The notes: generated by a model not told the origin, from the sequence alone. Counted from the stretch's first letter, positions 8,324 through 18,012 are shown. The stretch is DNA of 64,000 nt from Spongiactinospora rosea (GCF_003315795.1 NZ_QMEY01000003.1:620001-684000), one strand, 5' to 3'. Numbers and translations are program-made.

Positions 8324-9372
8324 CGGCCTGCTCCTTCCTGAGCGGTCGCGTCGGTCCCCGGAGAGCCGGGGGAGTCCGTGGAGTCGGGGGCGGGCTCCTT
8401 GGCGGCCTCGGTCTCCAGTTCGGCTTCGGCCTCGGCGAGCTGCCGCTCCTCCTCCTCTGCCGACAGGGGCGTGTCGTGGTGCGCGCCGAGGTAGGCGTCC
8501 ACCACGCGGGTGTCCGACATGATCGTGCCGGGCGGGCCCTCGGCGATCACCTGGCCCTGGGCCATGACGATCACCCAGTCGCTGATGTCGCGGACCATGT
8601 CCATGTCGTGCTCGACGAACAGCACGGTCATGCCCTGCTCGCGCAGATCCTTGACGTGCCCGAGCAGGGACTGGGTGAGGGCCGGGTTGACCCCCGCCAT
8701 CGGCTCGTCGAGCATCACCAGCTCGGGGCCGACCATCAGCGCCCGGGCCATCTCCAGCAGCTTGCGCTGGCCGCCGGACAGGCTGCCGGCGAAGTCGCCG
8801 CGCTTGGCGTCCAGCTTGAACCGCGTGAGCAGTTCCTCGGCCCGCTCGGTGATCTCGTCCTCCTGGCCGCGCCACAGGCTCGGGATCAGCGCCCGCAGGA
8901 AGCTCTCGCCGACCTGCTTCTGGGCGCCCAGGCGCATGTTCTCCAGGACCGTCAGCTTGGACAGGGCCTTGGTGAGCTGGAAGGTGCGGACCATCCCGAT
9001 CCGCGCGATCTTGTGCGCGGCCAGGCCGTTGATCTTGCGGCCGTTGAAGGTCCAGTGCCCGGCGTCAGCGGTGTCGAAGCCGGTGAGCTGGTTGAAGAAG
9101 GTGGTCTTGCCGGCGCCGTTCGGGCCGATCAGCGCGGTGATCGAACCGCGCTGGATCTCGACGTGCTCGACGTCCACCGCGGTAAGGCCGCCGAAGCGGC
9201 GCACCACCTTGTCGGCGACCAGGATGGGGTCGGGCTTGGCCACGCCCGGCTCGGTTGCCAGTCCGGCGAAGACGGCGGTGGCCTGCGCCTTGCGACTGCC
9301 GTCCGTGGCGGGCTGCGGAGTGTGCCCCGCGGCCTCGGGCGAACGGCCTGCGGCGGCTTCGTCAGCGTGCAT
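8320..9372 (-). CDS. livG: Branched-chain amino acid ABC transporter, ATP-binding protein LivG
   Basis: Second ATPase subunit of the LIV importer, 350 residues. Walker A GPNGAGKTTFFNQ, signature LSGGQRKLLEMARAL, Walker B LVMLDEPMAGVNP, switch VEHDMDMV. It is longer than the usual 255 residues: about 45 additional residues at the N-terminus and a Glu/Ala/Pro-rich tail of about 50 residues (from EEEERQLAEAEAELETEAAK). Both are probably disordered. The start overlaps the livM stop by 11 bases, and its stop overlaps the livF start, indicating translational coupling. Confidence 0.93.
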   Translation of the reverse strand: MHADEAAAGRSPEAAGHTPQPATDGSRKAQATAVFAGLATEPGVAKPDPILVADKVVRRFGGLTAVDVEHVEIQRGSITALIGPNGAGKTTFFNQLTGFDTADAGHWTFNGRKINGLAAHKIARIGMVRTFQLTKALSKLTVLENMRLGAQKQVGESFLRALIPSLWRGQEDEITERAEELLTRFKLDAKRGDFAGSLSGGQRKLLEMARALMVGPELVMLDEPMAGVNPALTQSLLGHVKDLREQGMTVLFVEHDMDMVRDISDWVIVMAQGQVIAEGPPGTIMSDTRVVDAYLGAHHDTPLSAEEEERQLAEAEAELETEAAKEPAPDSTDSPGSPGTDATAQEGAGR

Positions 9373-10351
9373 CGAGTGCGATCTCCCTCTTGTCGCCGAA
9401 GATGCCCTGCGGCCGGAAGATGAGCAGGAGCATCAGTCCCAGGCCGACCAGCATGAACCTGATCGCGCCGACCTGGTTGGTGGTGATGAAGGTGATGACG
9501 CCCGCGCGGACGGCCTCCTCCAGCCCGGTCGTGATCAGGACGAGCAGGGCCCAGAAGATGGCCGCGCCCACCACGGGTCCGAGGATGCGGGCGGCGCCGC
9601 CGAGGATGAGGACCGTGTACGCGTAGAAGGTCAGCTCCGTGCTGAACAGGTCCGGCTGCACCGCGGCGCGGCTGAGGGCGAAGATGAAGCCCGCCAGCGA
9701 GCCGATCACGCCGCCGATCATCAGCGACTGCATCTTGTAGGAGAACACGTTCTTGCCGAGGCTGCGAACGGCGTCCTCGTCCTCGCGGATGGCCTTCAGC
9801 ACCCGGCCCCAGGGGCTCTTCATGAGCAGGTAGATCAGGAAGCAGGAGATCGCGACCAGCAGCCAGCCGACGGTGAGCACCCACATCGTGCGGTGGTCGA
9901 AGCCGATGATCGAGCCGAGTTCGTACTGCCCGGCGGGGTAGGGGTTGAGCGAGTAGAACGAGTCGGAGAACCCCTGCAGGCCGTCCGTGCCGCCGAAGGT
10001 GTCGCGCAGGGCCACCGCGCGCACCACCAGGCGGACGATCTCGGCCGCGGCGATGGTGACGATGGCCAGGTAGTCCGCCCGTAGCCGCAGGGTGGGTATG
10101 CCCAGCAGCAGGGCCAGCACGATCGCCAGGGCCAGGCCGATCGCCACGCCGAGGAAGAACGGCAGGCCGAAGGTCGAGACGGTGACGGCGATCGCGTAGG
10201 CGCCGACCGCGAGGAAGGCGGCCTGGCCGAAGTTCAGCAGGCCGGTGTAGCCGAAGTGCACGTTGAGACCGATCGCGGCGAGCGCGTAGATCACGGTCTC
10301 GGTGCCGATGCCGGCCTCCGCGGCGCGGCTGATGATGAGAGTCCAGTCCAT
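9362..10351 (-). CDS. livM: Branched-chain amino acid ABC transporter, permease LivM
   Basis: Integral membrane permease of the LIV importer, 329 residues with 8-10 hydrophobic segments. Family marks: the N-terminal GLNVHFGYTGLLNFGQAAFLAVGAY region, LRLRADYLAIVTIAAAEIVR and the ATPase-contact loop SPWGRVLKAIREDEDAVRSLGKN (cited in parts: GRVLKAIREDEDA). It pairs with LivH to form the channel. It begins 13 bases after the livH stop. Confidence 0.93.
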   Translation of the reverse strand: MDWTLIISRAAEAGIGTETVIYALAAIGLNVHFGYTGLLNFGQAAFLAVGAYAIAVTVSTFGLPFFLGVAIGLALAIVLALLLGIPTLRLRADYLAIVTIAAAEIVRLVVRAVALRDTFGGTDGLQGFSDSFYSLNPYPAGQYELGSIIGFDHRTMWVLTVGWLLVAISCFLIYLLMKSPWGRVLKAIREDEDAVRSLGKNVFSYKMQSLMIGGVIGSLAGFIFALSRAAVQPDLFSTELTFYAYTVLILGGAARILGPVVGAAIFWALLVLITTGLEEAVRAGVITFITTNQVGAIRFMLVGLGLMLLLIFRPQGIFGDKREIALDAR

Positions 10352-10364
10352 GTCCGCGGTCCCC

Positions 10365-11669
10365 CTAACCGATCCGCTCGCGGCGGCCGAGGATGCCCTG
10401 CGGCCGGATGAGTAGCACGATGATGAGGACCACCAGCGCGCCCACCGTCTTCATCTCCGGTGGGATCCACAAAGTGGAGACCTGGATGAACACCCCCACG
10501 ATCAGGGACCCGACCAGGGCGCCGAAGGCGGTGCCGAGCCCGCCGAGCGTGACCCCGGCGAACATCAGCAACAGGACCTGCAGGCCCATCTGGTAGCCGA
10601 GGTTCTGGGTGGTGCCGAGCAGGATGCCGGCCAGCGCGGCGGTGGCGGTGCCCGCCGCCCACACGATCCGCACGACCCGGTCGACGTTGATGCCCGAGGA
10701 CGCGGCGAGCGCCGGGTTGTCGGCGACCGCGCGGGTGGCCTTGCCGATGCGCGTGTAGAGCAGCGCCAGGCCGATGAGGATCAGCACGGCGATCTCGATG
10801 GCCATCGCGACCAGGCTCTTGGGCGTGGCGGAGATCGGGCCGATCTGCATGCCCTGCTGGGCGACGTACTGGCCGTAGGACCTGCCCTGGCCGCCGAAGA
10901 AGAACAGCAGCGTGTACCGCAGGAACATGGCCAGGCCGATCGACACGATCATCATCGAGATGATCCCGGTCTTGCGCCTGCGCAGGATGCCCCAGAACCA
11001 GCGGTCCTGCGCGTATCCGAAGACCGCCGCGACGGCCACGGCCAGCGGGGCGGCGATCAGCAGGTGCAGCCCCATGGCGGTGTTGAACACGAACGCGGCG
11101 AACGCGCCGAGGGTGAGCAGTTCCCCGTGCGCGAAGTTGGTGAGTCCGGTCGTGCCGAAGATGAGCGACAGGCCCACCGCGCCGAGCGCGATGACCAGGC
11201 CGAGGCTCAGCCCCTCGAAGCCGAGTTGCGCCACGCGGGTCCAGTACTGGGCCGACTCGCTCGGCGGCGCGGTCGTCTGGGCGTCGCCCTGGCCGCCGCC
11301 TCCGCCCGCCGCGATGGCGAACAGGACGTTTCGCTGGTTGCCCTCATAGACCTGTACCGTGAGGGTGGCTCTGTCCTTGAACTTCAGCGCCACTCCCTGC
11401 GGGAGCGTCTTCTGGTCCAGGGTGACCTTGTAGGTGCCTGCCTTGGGAACGGGGATCGCCCATTCGCCCTTGGCATCGGTGGTGTCGTCGCCGACGGCGG
11501 CCCCGCCCTCGTCTACGACACTGATCTTCACACCGTTCACTGGCTGACTCTGGTGTTTGAGTGTCCCCTTCAGGCCCTCGCCCTCTGCCCACGCCGCAGC
11601 GGTAGAGGACGTGAGCAGGAAGATGAGTCCGCCAAGGAACGCCGTGAACGCGATCACGGCTCTGCGCAA
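10365..11669 (-). CDS. livH: LivH permease with an N-terminal secreted beta-sandwich domain
   Basis: 434 residues, about 130 more than an ordinary LivH. Residues 1-28 look like a signal peptide (VIAFTAFLGGLIFLLTSSTA, AWAEGE). Residues about 33-118 resemble a carboxypeptidase-regulatory/Ig-like beta-sandwich: GTLKHQSQPVNGVKISVVD, TTDAKGEWAIPVPKAGTY. A Gly/Ala/Ser linker follows, then the permease from about residue 145 (GLVIALGAVGLSLIFGTTG, TNFAHGELLTLGAF). The loop TRIGKATRAVADNPALAA contacts the ATPase. The start codon is TTG at 11669, with GGGAGC 5 bases upstream. The extra domain would face outside and might touch LivK or the wall; that is inference. Confidence 0.9.
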   Translation of the reverse strand: MRRAVIAFTAFLGGLIFLLTSSTAAAWAEGEGLKGTLKHQSQPVNGVKISVVDEGGAAVGDDTTDAKGEWAIPVPKAGTYKVTLDQKTLPQGVALKFKDRATLTVQVYEGNQRNVLFAIAAGGGGGQGDAQTTAPPSESAQYWTRVAQLGFEGLSLGLVIALGAVGLSLIFGTTGLTNFAHGELLTLGAFAAFVFNTAMGLHLLIAAPLAVAVAAVFGYAQDRWFWGILRRRKTGIISMMIVSIGLAMFLRYTLLFFFGGQGRSYGQYVAQQGMQIGPISATPKSLVAMAIEIAVLILIGLALLYTRIGKATRAVADNPALAASSGINVDRVVRIVWAAGTATAALAGILLGTTQNLGYQMGLQVLLLMFAGVTLGGLGTAFGALVGSLIVGVFIQVSTLWIPPEMKTVGALVVLIIVLLIRPQGILGRRERIG

Positions 11670-12245
11670 TGGTGCTCCCTAATGAGGTCGTGGTGGAGGT
11701 TGTGCCCCCATCCCGGCACGCCACATCGCAAGAATGAGGTGCAATGCTGTGGGCGGAGCTTAGCTCTGGGCCGCCCGGTAAGGGGCCGTTCGTCACCAAT
11801 CGGTGACCAGGGTGTTTCTTCGGCGTGAGGAAAAATCGACCAGGTCAGAGCATATTTACTGAAGATATGAAGTCCGACAGTGCCGTCTTATGGTTTGGCT
11901 AATTACGCCAATTCGGTCATGCCCCCGAGGGGGACACCTCAGGCCACCATCGTCACTACCGCCCCGAACGTTACGAACGTCATGGATCACCACAAAAGCC
12001 TCTGACGTCTCCCTTTGCGCGGGAGCCGTCGGCTCGCTACCGTGGGGCCAACGAGCCCGGGGTGGCCGAGTAGACAACGTGCGGGGCGGGGAAGCCCATT
12101 CACGGCACCAAAGGCGCCCCGGGCCCATCACCGCCCACCGCCGCGGGCCGGCCGTCCCGACCTGGGAGCGGACCGGTGTCAAGGGGAGCCCCATAGTCTG
12201 CCGAGCTCGGGTTTTCTGTCGTAGGCGGCGACTAGGCTGCGTGGT
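11670..12245. other. Intergenic region between livH and polA
   Basis: 576 bases between divergent genes with no credible coding frame. A+T-rich stretch at about 11850-11905 (AGCATATTTACTGAAGATATG), a likely place for the livH promoter, and GAACGTTACGAACGT at about 11968-11982, a near-repeat of the half-site GAACGT. At its right end TAGGCT (12233-12238) is the probable polA -10. No riboswitch recognised. Confidence 0.5.
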
Positions 12246-14954
12246 GTGCCGAAGACAGAAGTGACCCCCGCGTCCCCACGCCTGATGCTGCTCGACGGGC
12301 ATTCGCTGGCCTATCGGGCGTTCTACGCGCTCAAGGAGGCCAACCTCGTCACGACCGACGGCCAGCACACCGAGGCGGTCTACGGGTTCACCTCCATGCT
12401 GGTCAACGCGTTGCGCGATGAGCGGCCGACCCACATCGCGGTCTGCTTCGACCGCTCGGAGCCGACCTTCAGGCATGTCGAGTACGCCGAGTACAAGGCC
12501 AACCGCACCGAGACGCCCGAAGACTTCCGCGGCCAGGTCAGCCTGATCTTCGAAATGCTCGACACGCTGGGCGTGCCGCGCATGTCCCAGGCCGGTTACG
12601 AGGCCGACGACCTGATCGCGACGCTCGCCACCCAGGCCGCGGGCCAGGAGATGGACGTGCTGATCGTCACCGGCGACCGCGACGCGCTCCAGCTCGTCAA
12701 CGACCGGATCACCGTGCTGATGACCCGCCGCGGCATCAGCGACATGACCCGGTTCACGCCGGAGGCCGTCTACGAGAAGTACGAGCTGACCCCGGTCCAG
12801 TACCCCGACTTCGCCGCGATCCGCGGCGACACCAGCGACAACCTGAAGAACATCCCGGGGGTCGGCGAGAAGACCGCCGCCAAGTGGATCCGCGAGTACG
12901 GCTCGCTGCAGGAGCTGGTCGACCGGGTCGACGAGGTCAAGGGCAAGGTCGGCGAGAAGCTGCGCGACCACCTCGACCAGGTGCTGCTCAACCGGCGGCT
13001 CACCGAGCTGCGCCGCGACGTGCCGGTCGAGACCGACATCGCCGCCCTCACCATGGGCACCTTCGACCGCGACGGCATCCACAAGCTCCTCGACTCCCTG
13101 CAGATCCGCGGCGAGCTGCGCGAGCGGCTGTTCAACACGCTCGGCCCCGCCTCGGGCGCCGCCGAGGCGGAGGCGGGCTTCGAGGTCGAGCTGACCGTGC
13201 CCGGCCCCGACGAGCTGGCCGGCTGGCTCGCCGACATGCCGCAGGGCCGGGCCGGGCTGGAGTTCCGCAGCGCCTACGGCAGCGGCACCGGCCGCATCGA
13301 CGCGCTGGCGATCGCCTCGCCGGGCGGCGTCGCGGCCTACGTCGACCCCGCCGCGCTCACCGAGGGCGACGAGCGGGCGCTGCGCGAGTGGCTGGCCGAC
13401 GAGGCCAGGCCCAAGGCCGTCCACGACGCCAAGGGCCCGATGCTCGCGCTGTGGGCGCAGGGCCTCGACCTGCGCGGGCTGTCGTGCGACACCGCGCTGG
13501 CGGCCTACCTGGCGACCCCGGGCCAGCGTGACTTCAAGCTCGACGACCTGGCCGTGCGCTACCTGTCGCGGGAGCTGCGGGCCGAGTCCGCCCCCGACGG
13601 GCAGGGCACGCTGTTCGACGCCGCGGGCGAGGAGAACGACGACGCCGAGGCCCGCGACCTCGCGCTGCGCGCCCAGGCGGTGCGCGAGCTGGCCGACGGC
13701 CTGGAGGAGTTCCTCTCCTCGCGCGGCGGCACCCACCTGATGGGCGATGTCGAGCTGCCGCTGGTGAGGGTCCTCGCCGAGATGGAGCGCGCGGGCATCG
13801 CCGCCGACCGGGAGCACTTCGCCGCCCAGGAGGCCCAGTTCGGGGCCGCCGTCAAGCAGGCGGTGGAGGAGGCCCACCGGGTGGTCGGCGAGCAGTTCAA
13901 CCTGGGCTCGCCCAAGCAGCTCCAGGAGATCCTGTTCGGCAAGCTGGGCCTGCCCAAGACCAAGCGCACCAAGACCGGCTACAGCACCGACGCCGACCAG
14001 CTCGCCTGGCTGGCCACGCAGACCGAGCACGAGTTGCCGACGATCATGCTGCGGCACCGCGACCAGACCAAGCTCAGGGTCACGGTCGAGGGCCTGATCA
14101 AGGAGATCGGCGACGACGGCCGCATCCACACCACCTTCAACCAGATCATCGCGGCCACCGGCCGGCTCAGCTCGGAAAAGCCCAACCTCCAGAACATCCC
14201 GATCCGCACCACCGAGGGCCGGCGCATCCGGCAGGGCTTCACCGTCGGTGAGGGCTACGAGACCCTGCTGACCGCCGACTACAGCCAGATCGAGCTGCGG
14301 ATCATGGCCCATCTGTCCGGCGACGAGTCACTGATCGCCGCCTTCGAGTCCGGCCACGACTTCCACCAGGCCACCGCCGCGCGGGTGTTCGGCCTGCCGC
14401 CCGAGCAGGTCGGCGGCGAGCTGCGGGCCCGGATCAAGGCGATGAACTACGGCCTGGCCTACGGCCTGTCCGACTTCGGGCTGTCCGGGCAGCTCAACAT
14501 CCCGGTCGCCGAGGCCAGGGCGCTGAAGGACGAATACTTCCAGGAGTTCGGCGGGGTGCGCGACTTCCTGCACGCGATCGTGGCGCAGGCCCGCAACGAC
14601 GGCTACACCGAGACCATCATGGGCCGCCGCCGCTACCTCCCCGACCTGACCAGCGACAACCGGCAGCGGCGGGAGATGGCCGAGCGGATGGCGCTCAACG
14701 CCCCGATCCAGGGGTCGGCCGCCGACATCATCAAGGTCGCGATGCTCAACGTGCGCCGGGCGCTGGCGGAGGAGGGGCTGCGGTCGCGGATGCTGCTGCA
14801 GGTCCACGACGAGCTGGTGTTCGAGGTGGCCCCCGGCGAGACCGAGCGGGTGCGGCAGGTCGCCATCGAGCAGATGAGCTCGGCGTACCTGCTGCGCGTC
14901 CCGCTGGACGTGTCGATCGGCGTCGGCCGTACATGGGAGGACGCCGGGCACTGA
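12246..14954 (+). CDS. polA: DNA polymerase I
   Basis: Fills gaps in excision repair and removes Okazaki primers. 902 residues. N-terminal 5'-3' exonuclease (about 10-300: LMLLDGHSLAYRAFYAL, TGDRDALQL, GDTSDNLKNIPGVGEKTA); degenerate 3'-5' exonuclease-like domain (about 320-495); polymerase (about 510-902) with motif A Asp678 (TADYSQIELR), motif B (ARIKAMNYGLAYG) and motif C Asp855-Glu856 (QVHDELVFE). The Exo I acidic pair seems absent (LEFRSAYG at its place), as in other actinobacterial PolA, so proofreading is unlikely. The GTG start follows TAGGCT by 7 bases: leaderless. Confidence 0.97.
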   Translation: MPKTEVTPASPRLMLLDGHSLAYRAFYALKEANLVTTDGQHTEAVYGFTSMLVNALRDERPTHIAVCFDRSEPTFRHVEYAEYKANRTETPEDFRGQVSLIFEMLDTLGVPRMSQAGYEADDLIATLATQAAGQEMDVLIVTGDRDALQLVNDRITVLMTRRGISDMTRFTPEAVYEKYELTPVQYPDFAAIRGDTSDNLKNIPGVGEKTAAKWIREYGSLQELVDRVDEVKGKVGEKLRDHLDQVLLNRRLTELRRDVPVETDIAALTMGTFDRDGIHKLLDSLQIRGELRERLFNTLGPASGAAEAEAGFEVELTVPGPDELAGWLADMPQGRAGLEFRSAYGSGTGRIDALAIASPGGVAAYVDPAALTEGDERALREWLADEARPKAVHDAKGPMLALWAQGLDLRGLSCDTALAAYLATPGQRDFKLDDLAVRYLSRELRAESAPDGQGTLFDAAGEENDDAEARDLALRAQAVRELADGLEEFLSSRGGTHLMGDVELPLVRVLAEMERAGIAADREHFAAQEAQFGAAVKQAVEEAHRVVGEQFNLGSPKQLQEILFGKLGLPKTKRTKTGYSTDADQLAWLATQTEHELPTIMLRHRDQTKLRVTVEGLIKEIGDDGRIHTTFNQIIAATGRLSSEKPNLQNIPIRTTEGRRIRQGFTVGEGYETLLTADYSQIELRIMAHLSGDESLIAAFESGHDFHQATAARVFGLPPEQVGGELRARIKAMNYGLAYGLSDFGLSGQLNIPVAEARALKDEYFQEFGGVRDFLHAIVAQARNDGYTETIMGRRRYLPDLTSDNRQRREMAERMALNAPIQGSAADIIKVAMLNVRRALAEEGLRSRMLLQVHDELVFEVAPGETERVRQVAIEQMSSAYLLRVPLDVSIGVGRTWEDAGH

Positions 14955-15038
14955 GTGGTTTATCCGGTTTCGCGCGCATCTCGGGGATAGGTCCTAGTGT
15001 GGTGATCTGTCCGTCCCCGAGATCGGCCCTGGAGAGGT

Positions 15039-16166
15039 GTGCGCAGTCCGGCATTCGTCACGCGTGCGGTCGCCATCGCCAATGTCATCGTCGTCGCGGC
15101 GGCGCTGCTGTCCCTTCAGTCCATGTCCGGTCAAGATCCGCCGGTGAGCCACCCCGTCACCAAGCCACGGCCGAAGACCGGACCGACCGCCGCCCCGGCC
15201 ACGACTCCGGCCGTGCCGCCGCAGGTTCAGGCGCTCCCGTCGGTGGGCCCGCCCGAGCCGGTCACCGCCACGCCGGAGTCGGCGCGCCGGGTCAAGGCCA
15301 ACGAGCTGGGCCTGGTTCCGGTGATCATGTACCACCGGATCATCGCCAAGCGGTACGCGTCCATCGACCGCACCCCGGCGGCGATCCGCGCCGAGCTGGT
15401 GCGGCTGGCCAAGGAGGGCTACGTCCCGGTCACCGCCCGTGAGTTCGTGCGCGGCGAGATCAACATCCCGGCGGGCGCGCATCCGGTCGTGCTGACCTTC
15501 GACGACGGCCACGAGAGCCACTTCGCCCTGGACGAGCGGGGGATGCCGGCCAAGGACACCGCGGTCGCGATCATCTACGACGTCGCCAAGAAGTACCCGG
15601 ACTTCCGGCCGGTGGCGACGTTCTGGATCAACAGCCGGCCGTTCGGGCTGAAGGACAGGAAGCGGCAGGAGCAGGCCGTGCGCTGGCTGGTCGAACGCGG
15701 CTTCGAGGTGGGCAACCACACCTGGTCCCACCCCGACCTCCGGGCCATCCCGCCGAAGCGGGCGCGCGAGCAGATCGCCAGGGGGGAGCGGCAGCTCCAC
15801 CAGCTCGGCGTGACCGACTCGGAGACGTTCGCCCTGCCGTTCGGCTCGCGCCCGCGCGGCAAGACCTCCAAGACCGGCAAGTGGAACGGCACCAGGTACG
15901 ACTACAAGGGCGTCTTCCTGGCCGGGGCCGAGCCCTCGCTGTCGCCGCACCACAAGAAGCTCGACCGCGGGGCCATCCAGCGGATCCAGAGCAACGGCAA
16001 AAGGGGCGAGTGCCGCCGCTGGTGCTCCAGGTACTGGCTCGACTGGCTGGCCAAGCATCCTGATCAGCGGTATACCGCCGACGGCGATCCCGCTCGGATA
16101 TCCATCCCGCGGAAACTTCAGGGTAATATCGCGGTCAAGGGGAGCCAGCAGGTCAACGCCTATTAG
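15039..16166 (+). CDS. Polysaccharide deacetylase (NodB domain), membrane-anchored
   Basis: Carbohydrate esterase 4-type protein of 375 residues, probably acting on cell-wall glycan. N-terminal hydrophobic anchor or signal (FVTRAVAIANVIVVAAALLS), a Pro/Thr-rich linker, then the NodB domain: motif 1 TFDDG with Asp155-Asp156, motif 2 NHTWSHP with metal ligands His227 and His231, and motif 3 around LPFGSRPRGK. Its early part (VPVIMYHRI) also fits. GTG 15039 follows GGAGAGG by 1-5 bases; the N-terminal hydrophobic segment supports this start. It stands alone between polA and rpsA. Confidence 0.9.
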   Translation: MRSPAFVTRAVAIANVIVVAAALLSLQSMSGQDPPVSHPVTKPRPKTGPTAAPATTPAVPPQVQALPSVGPPEPVTATPESARRVKANELGLVPVIMYHRIIAKRYASIDRTPAAIRAELVRLAKEGYVPVTAREFVRGEINIPAGAHPVVLTFDDGHESHFALDERGMPAKDTAVAIIYDVAKKYPDFRPVATFWINSRPFGLKDRKRQEQAVRWLVERGFEVGNHTWSHPDLRAIPPKRAREQIARGERQLHQLGVTDSETFALPFGSRPRGKTSKTGKWNGTRYDYKGVFLAGAEPSLSPHHKKLDRGAIQRIQSNGKRGECRRWCSRYWLDWLAKHPDQRYTADGDPARISIPRKLQGNIAVKGSQQVNAY

Positions 16167-16215
16167 GCCGCGTGACGCGGGGGCATCCGGCCCCCGATGG
16201 GTCCGCTTCCCGGGA

Positions 16216-16244
16216 TTGACCAGGCCGCTCACGTCTCATATGCT
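16216..16244 (+). promoter_or_regulatory. Strong promoter of rpsA
   Basis: TTGACC (16216-16221) and TATGCT (16239-16244) with exactly 17 bases between, both close to the housekeeping-sigma consensus. The predicted mRNA leader is about 140 bases; I see no clear regulatory fold in it. GGAG at 16377-16380 is the likely ribosome site. Confidence 0.75.
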
Positions 16245-16391
16245 GATCGCTGCGCTGTGGGCTCGCGCGTGCCTCAGACGGAGCGGGCTCGCGCTCGACG
16301 ATGTCGATCAACGATTCCTCGGGTTGAAGTGAGGGCCTGCCGCGCGCTAGCCACACATCGACATCTGTCCGCGTTCGGAGCAATTCCACAC

Positions 16392-17888
16392 ATGACGAGC
16401 AGCACTGAGGCCACCTCGAGCACCCCGCAGGTAGCGGTCAACGACATCGGTTCCGAAGAGGCCTTCCTCGCCGCGATCGACGAGACCATCAAGTACTTCA
16501 ATGACGGTGACATCGTCGAGGGCACCGTTGTCAAGGTCGATCGAGACGAGGTCTTGCTCGACATCGGTTACAAGACCGAGGGAGTCATCCCCTCCCGTGA
16601 GCTCTCGATCAAGCACGATGTCGATCCGGCCGAGGTCGTCGAGGTAGGCGAGCACGTTGAAGCCCTTGTTCTCCAGAAGGAGGACAAGGAGGGCCGCCTG
16701 ATCCTGTCCAAGAAGCGCGCCCAGTACGAGCGCGCCTGGGGCACGATCGAGAAGATCAAGGACGAGGACGGCATCGTCACGGGCACCGTCATCGAGGTCG
16801 TCAAGGGCGGCCTCATCCTCGACATCGGGCTGCGCGGCTTCCTGCCGGCGTCCCTGGTCGAGATGCGCCGGGTCCGCGACCTGCAGCCGTACGTCGGCCG
16901 TGAGCTCGAAGCCAAGATCATCGAGCTGGACAAGAACCGCAACAACGTGGTCCTCTCCCGCCGCGCCTGGCTGGAGCAGACCCAGTCCGAGGTTCGCCAG
17001 ACGTTCCTCAACACCCTCCAGAAGGGCCAGGTCCGCAAGGGCGTCGTGTCCTCGATCGTCAACTTCGGCGCGTTCGTCGACCTCGGCGGCGTGGACGGTC
17101 TGGTGCACGTCTCCGAGCTGTCCTGGAAGCACATCGACCACCCGTCCGAGGTCGTCGAGGTGGGCCAGGAGGTCACCGTCGAGGTGCTCGACGTGGACAT
17201 GGAGCGCGAGCGGGTCTCCCTCTCGCTCAAGGCCACCCAGGAAGACCCCTGGCAGCAGTTCGCCCGCACCCACCAGATCGGCCAGGTCGTCCCCGGCCGG
17301 GTCACCAAGCTGGTGCCGTTCGGCGCGTTCGTCCGGGTCGAGGAGGGCATCGAGGGCCTGGTCCACATCTCCGAGTTGGCCGAGCGCCACGTGGAGATCC
17401 CGGAGCAGGTCGTCCAGGTCGGCGACGAGATCTTCGTGAAGATCATCGACATCGACCTCGACCGGCGGCGCATCTCGCTGTCCCTCAAGCAGGCCAACGA
17501 GGGCGCGATCGGCGCGGACGTGGAGTTCGACCCCACGCTGTACGGCATGGCGGCGACCTACGACGACCAGGGCAACTACATCTACCCCGAGGGCTTCGAC
17601 CCCGAGACCGGCGAGTGGCTGGAAGGCTTCGAGAAGCAGCGTGAGGAGTGGGAGCGGCAGTACGCCGAGGCCCAGACGCGCTTCGAGGCCCACAAGAAGC
17701 AGGTCGAGGAGGCCCGCAAGGCCGAGGCCGAGGCCGGCGGAGAGGGCGCCCAGACCTCCTACTCCGGCGAGCCTCAGGGTGGTTCCACCGGCGGCGCCCC
17801 TGCCCAGGGCGGCGGCACCGGCGGCGCACTCGCCTCCGACGAGGCCCTCGCGGCGCTGCGCGAGAAGCTGGCCGGCGGCCAGAGCTGA
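16392..17888 (+). CDS. rpsA: 30S ribosomal protein S1
   Basis: Binds mRNA and assists initiation. 498 residues with four S1 (OB-fold) repeats: about residues 35-105 (GDIVEGTVVKVDRDEVLLDIG), 122-190 (GTVIEVVKGGLILDIGLRGF), 207-280 (GVVSSIVNFGAFVDLGGVDG) and 294-366 (GRVTKLVPFGAFVRVEEGIEG). The C-terminal tail is acidic then Gly/Ser/Thr-rich. Four repeats is usual in actinobacteria, compared with six in E. coli. ATG 16392 is chosen because it gives the family N-terminus (MTSSTEATS); an upstream in-frame codon at 16197 lies before the promoter. Confidence 0.97.
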   Translation: MTSSTEATSSTPQVAVNDIGSEEAFLAAIDETIKYFNDGDIVEGTVVKVDRDEVLLDIGYKTEGVIPSRELSIKHDVDPAEVVEVGEHVEALVLQKEDKEGRLILSKKRAQYERAWGTIEKIKDEDGIVTGTVIEVVKGGLILDIGLRGFLPASLVEMRRVRDLQPYVGRELEAKIIELDKNRNNVVLSRRAWLEQTQSEVRQTFLNTLQKGQVRKGVVSSIVNFGAFVDLGGVDGLVHVSELSWKHIDHPSEVVEVGQEVTVEVLDVDMERERVSLSLKATQEDPWQQFARTHQIGQVVPGRVTKLVPFGAFVRVEEGIEGLVHISELAERHVEIPEQVVQVGDEIFVKIIDIDLDRRRISLSLKQANEGAIGADVEFDPTLYGMAATYDDQGNYIYPEGFDPETGEWLEGFEKQREEWERQYAEAQTRFEAHKKQVEEARKAEAEAGGEGAQTSYSGEPQGGSTGGAPAQGGGTGGALASDEALAALREKLAGGQS

Positions 17889-17938
17889 CACACCGGTTCG
17901 CCCCGGCCTTCCCGGCCGGGGCCACCGGCCCCACCGGA

Positions 17939-17968
17939 CCCCGCCCCCGTGGCGGGGTTTCGTGTTTC
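17939..17968 (+). terminator. Terminator after rpsA
   Basis: CCCCGCC (17939-17945), 5-base loop, GGCGGGG (17951-17957), followed by TTTCGTGTTT. A second GC-rich inverted repeat precedes it. Confidence 0.7.
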
Positions 17969-18012
17969 TCCGGCGTTCTCCGGCCGCTCGCGGGGTCAGT
18001 AGGGTGGTCGCC

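Noticed and set aside
8324..8875. N-terminal extension of LivF reading far into livG
   Set aside because: The extension is an out-of-frame reading of livG; GTG 8323 overlaps the livG stop and gives the family start. The same applies to the upstream readings of the MFS gene, Uma2, scpA and the transporter permeases.
11856..14312. Very long open frame on the minus strand opposite polA (over 800 codons)
   Set aside because: Composition is that of a high-GC shadow frame (Gly/Ala/Val/Leu/Asp/His/Gln-rich); polA on the other strand has all its motifs. The same holds for the long frames opposite uvrB, rpsA, pyrG, der and the first SPFH gene.
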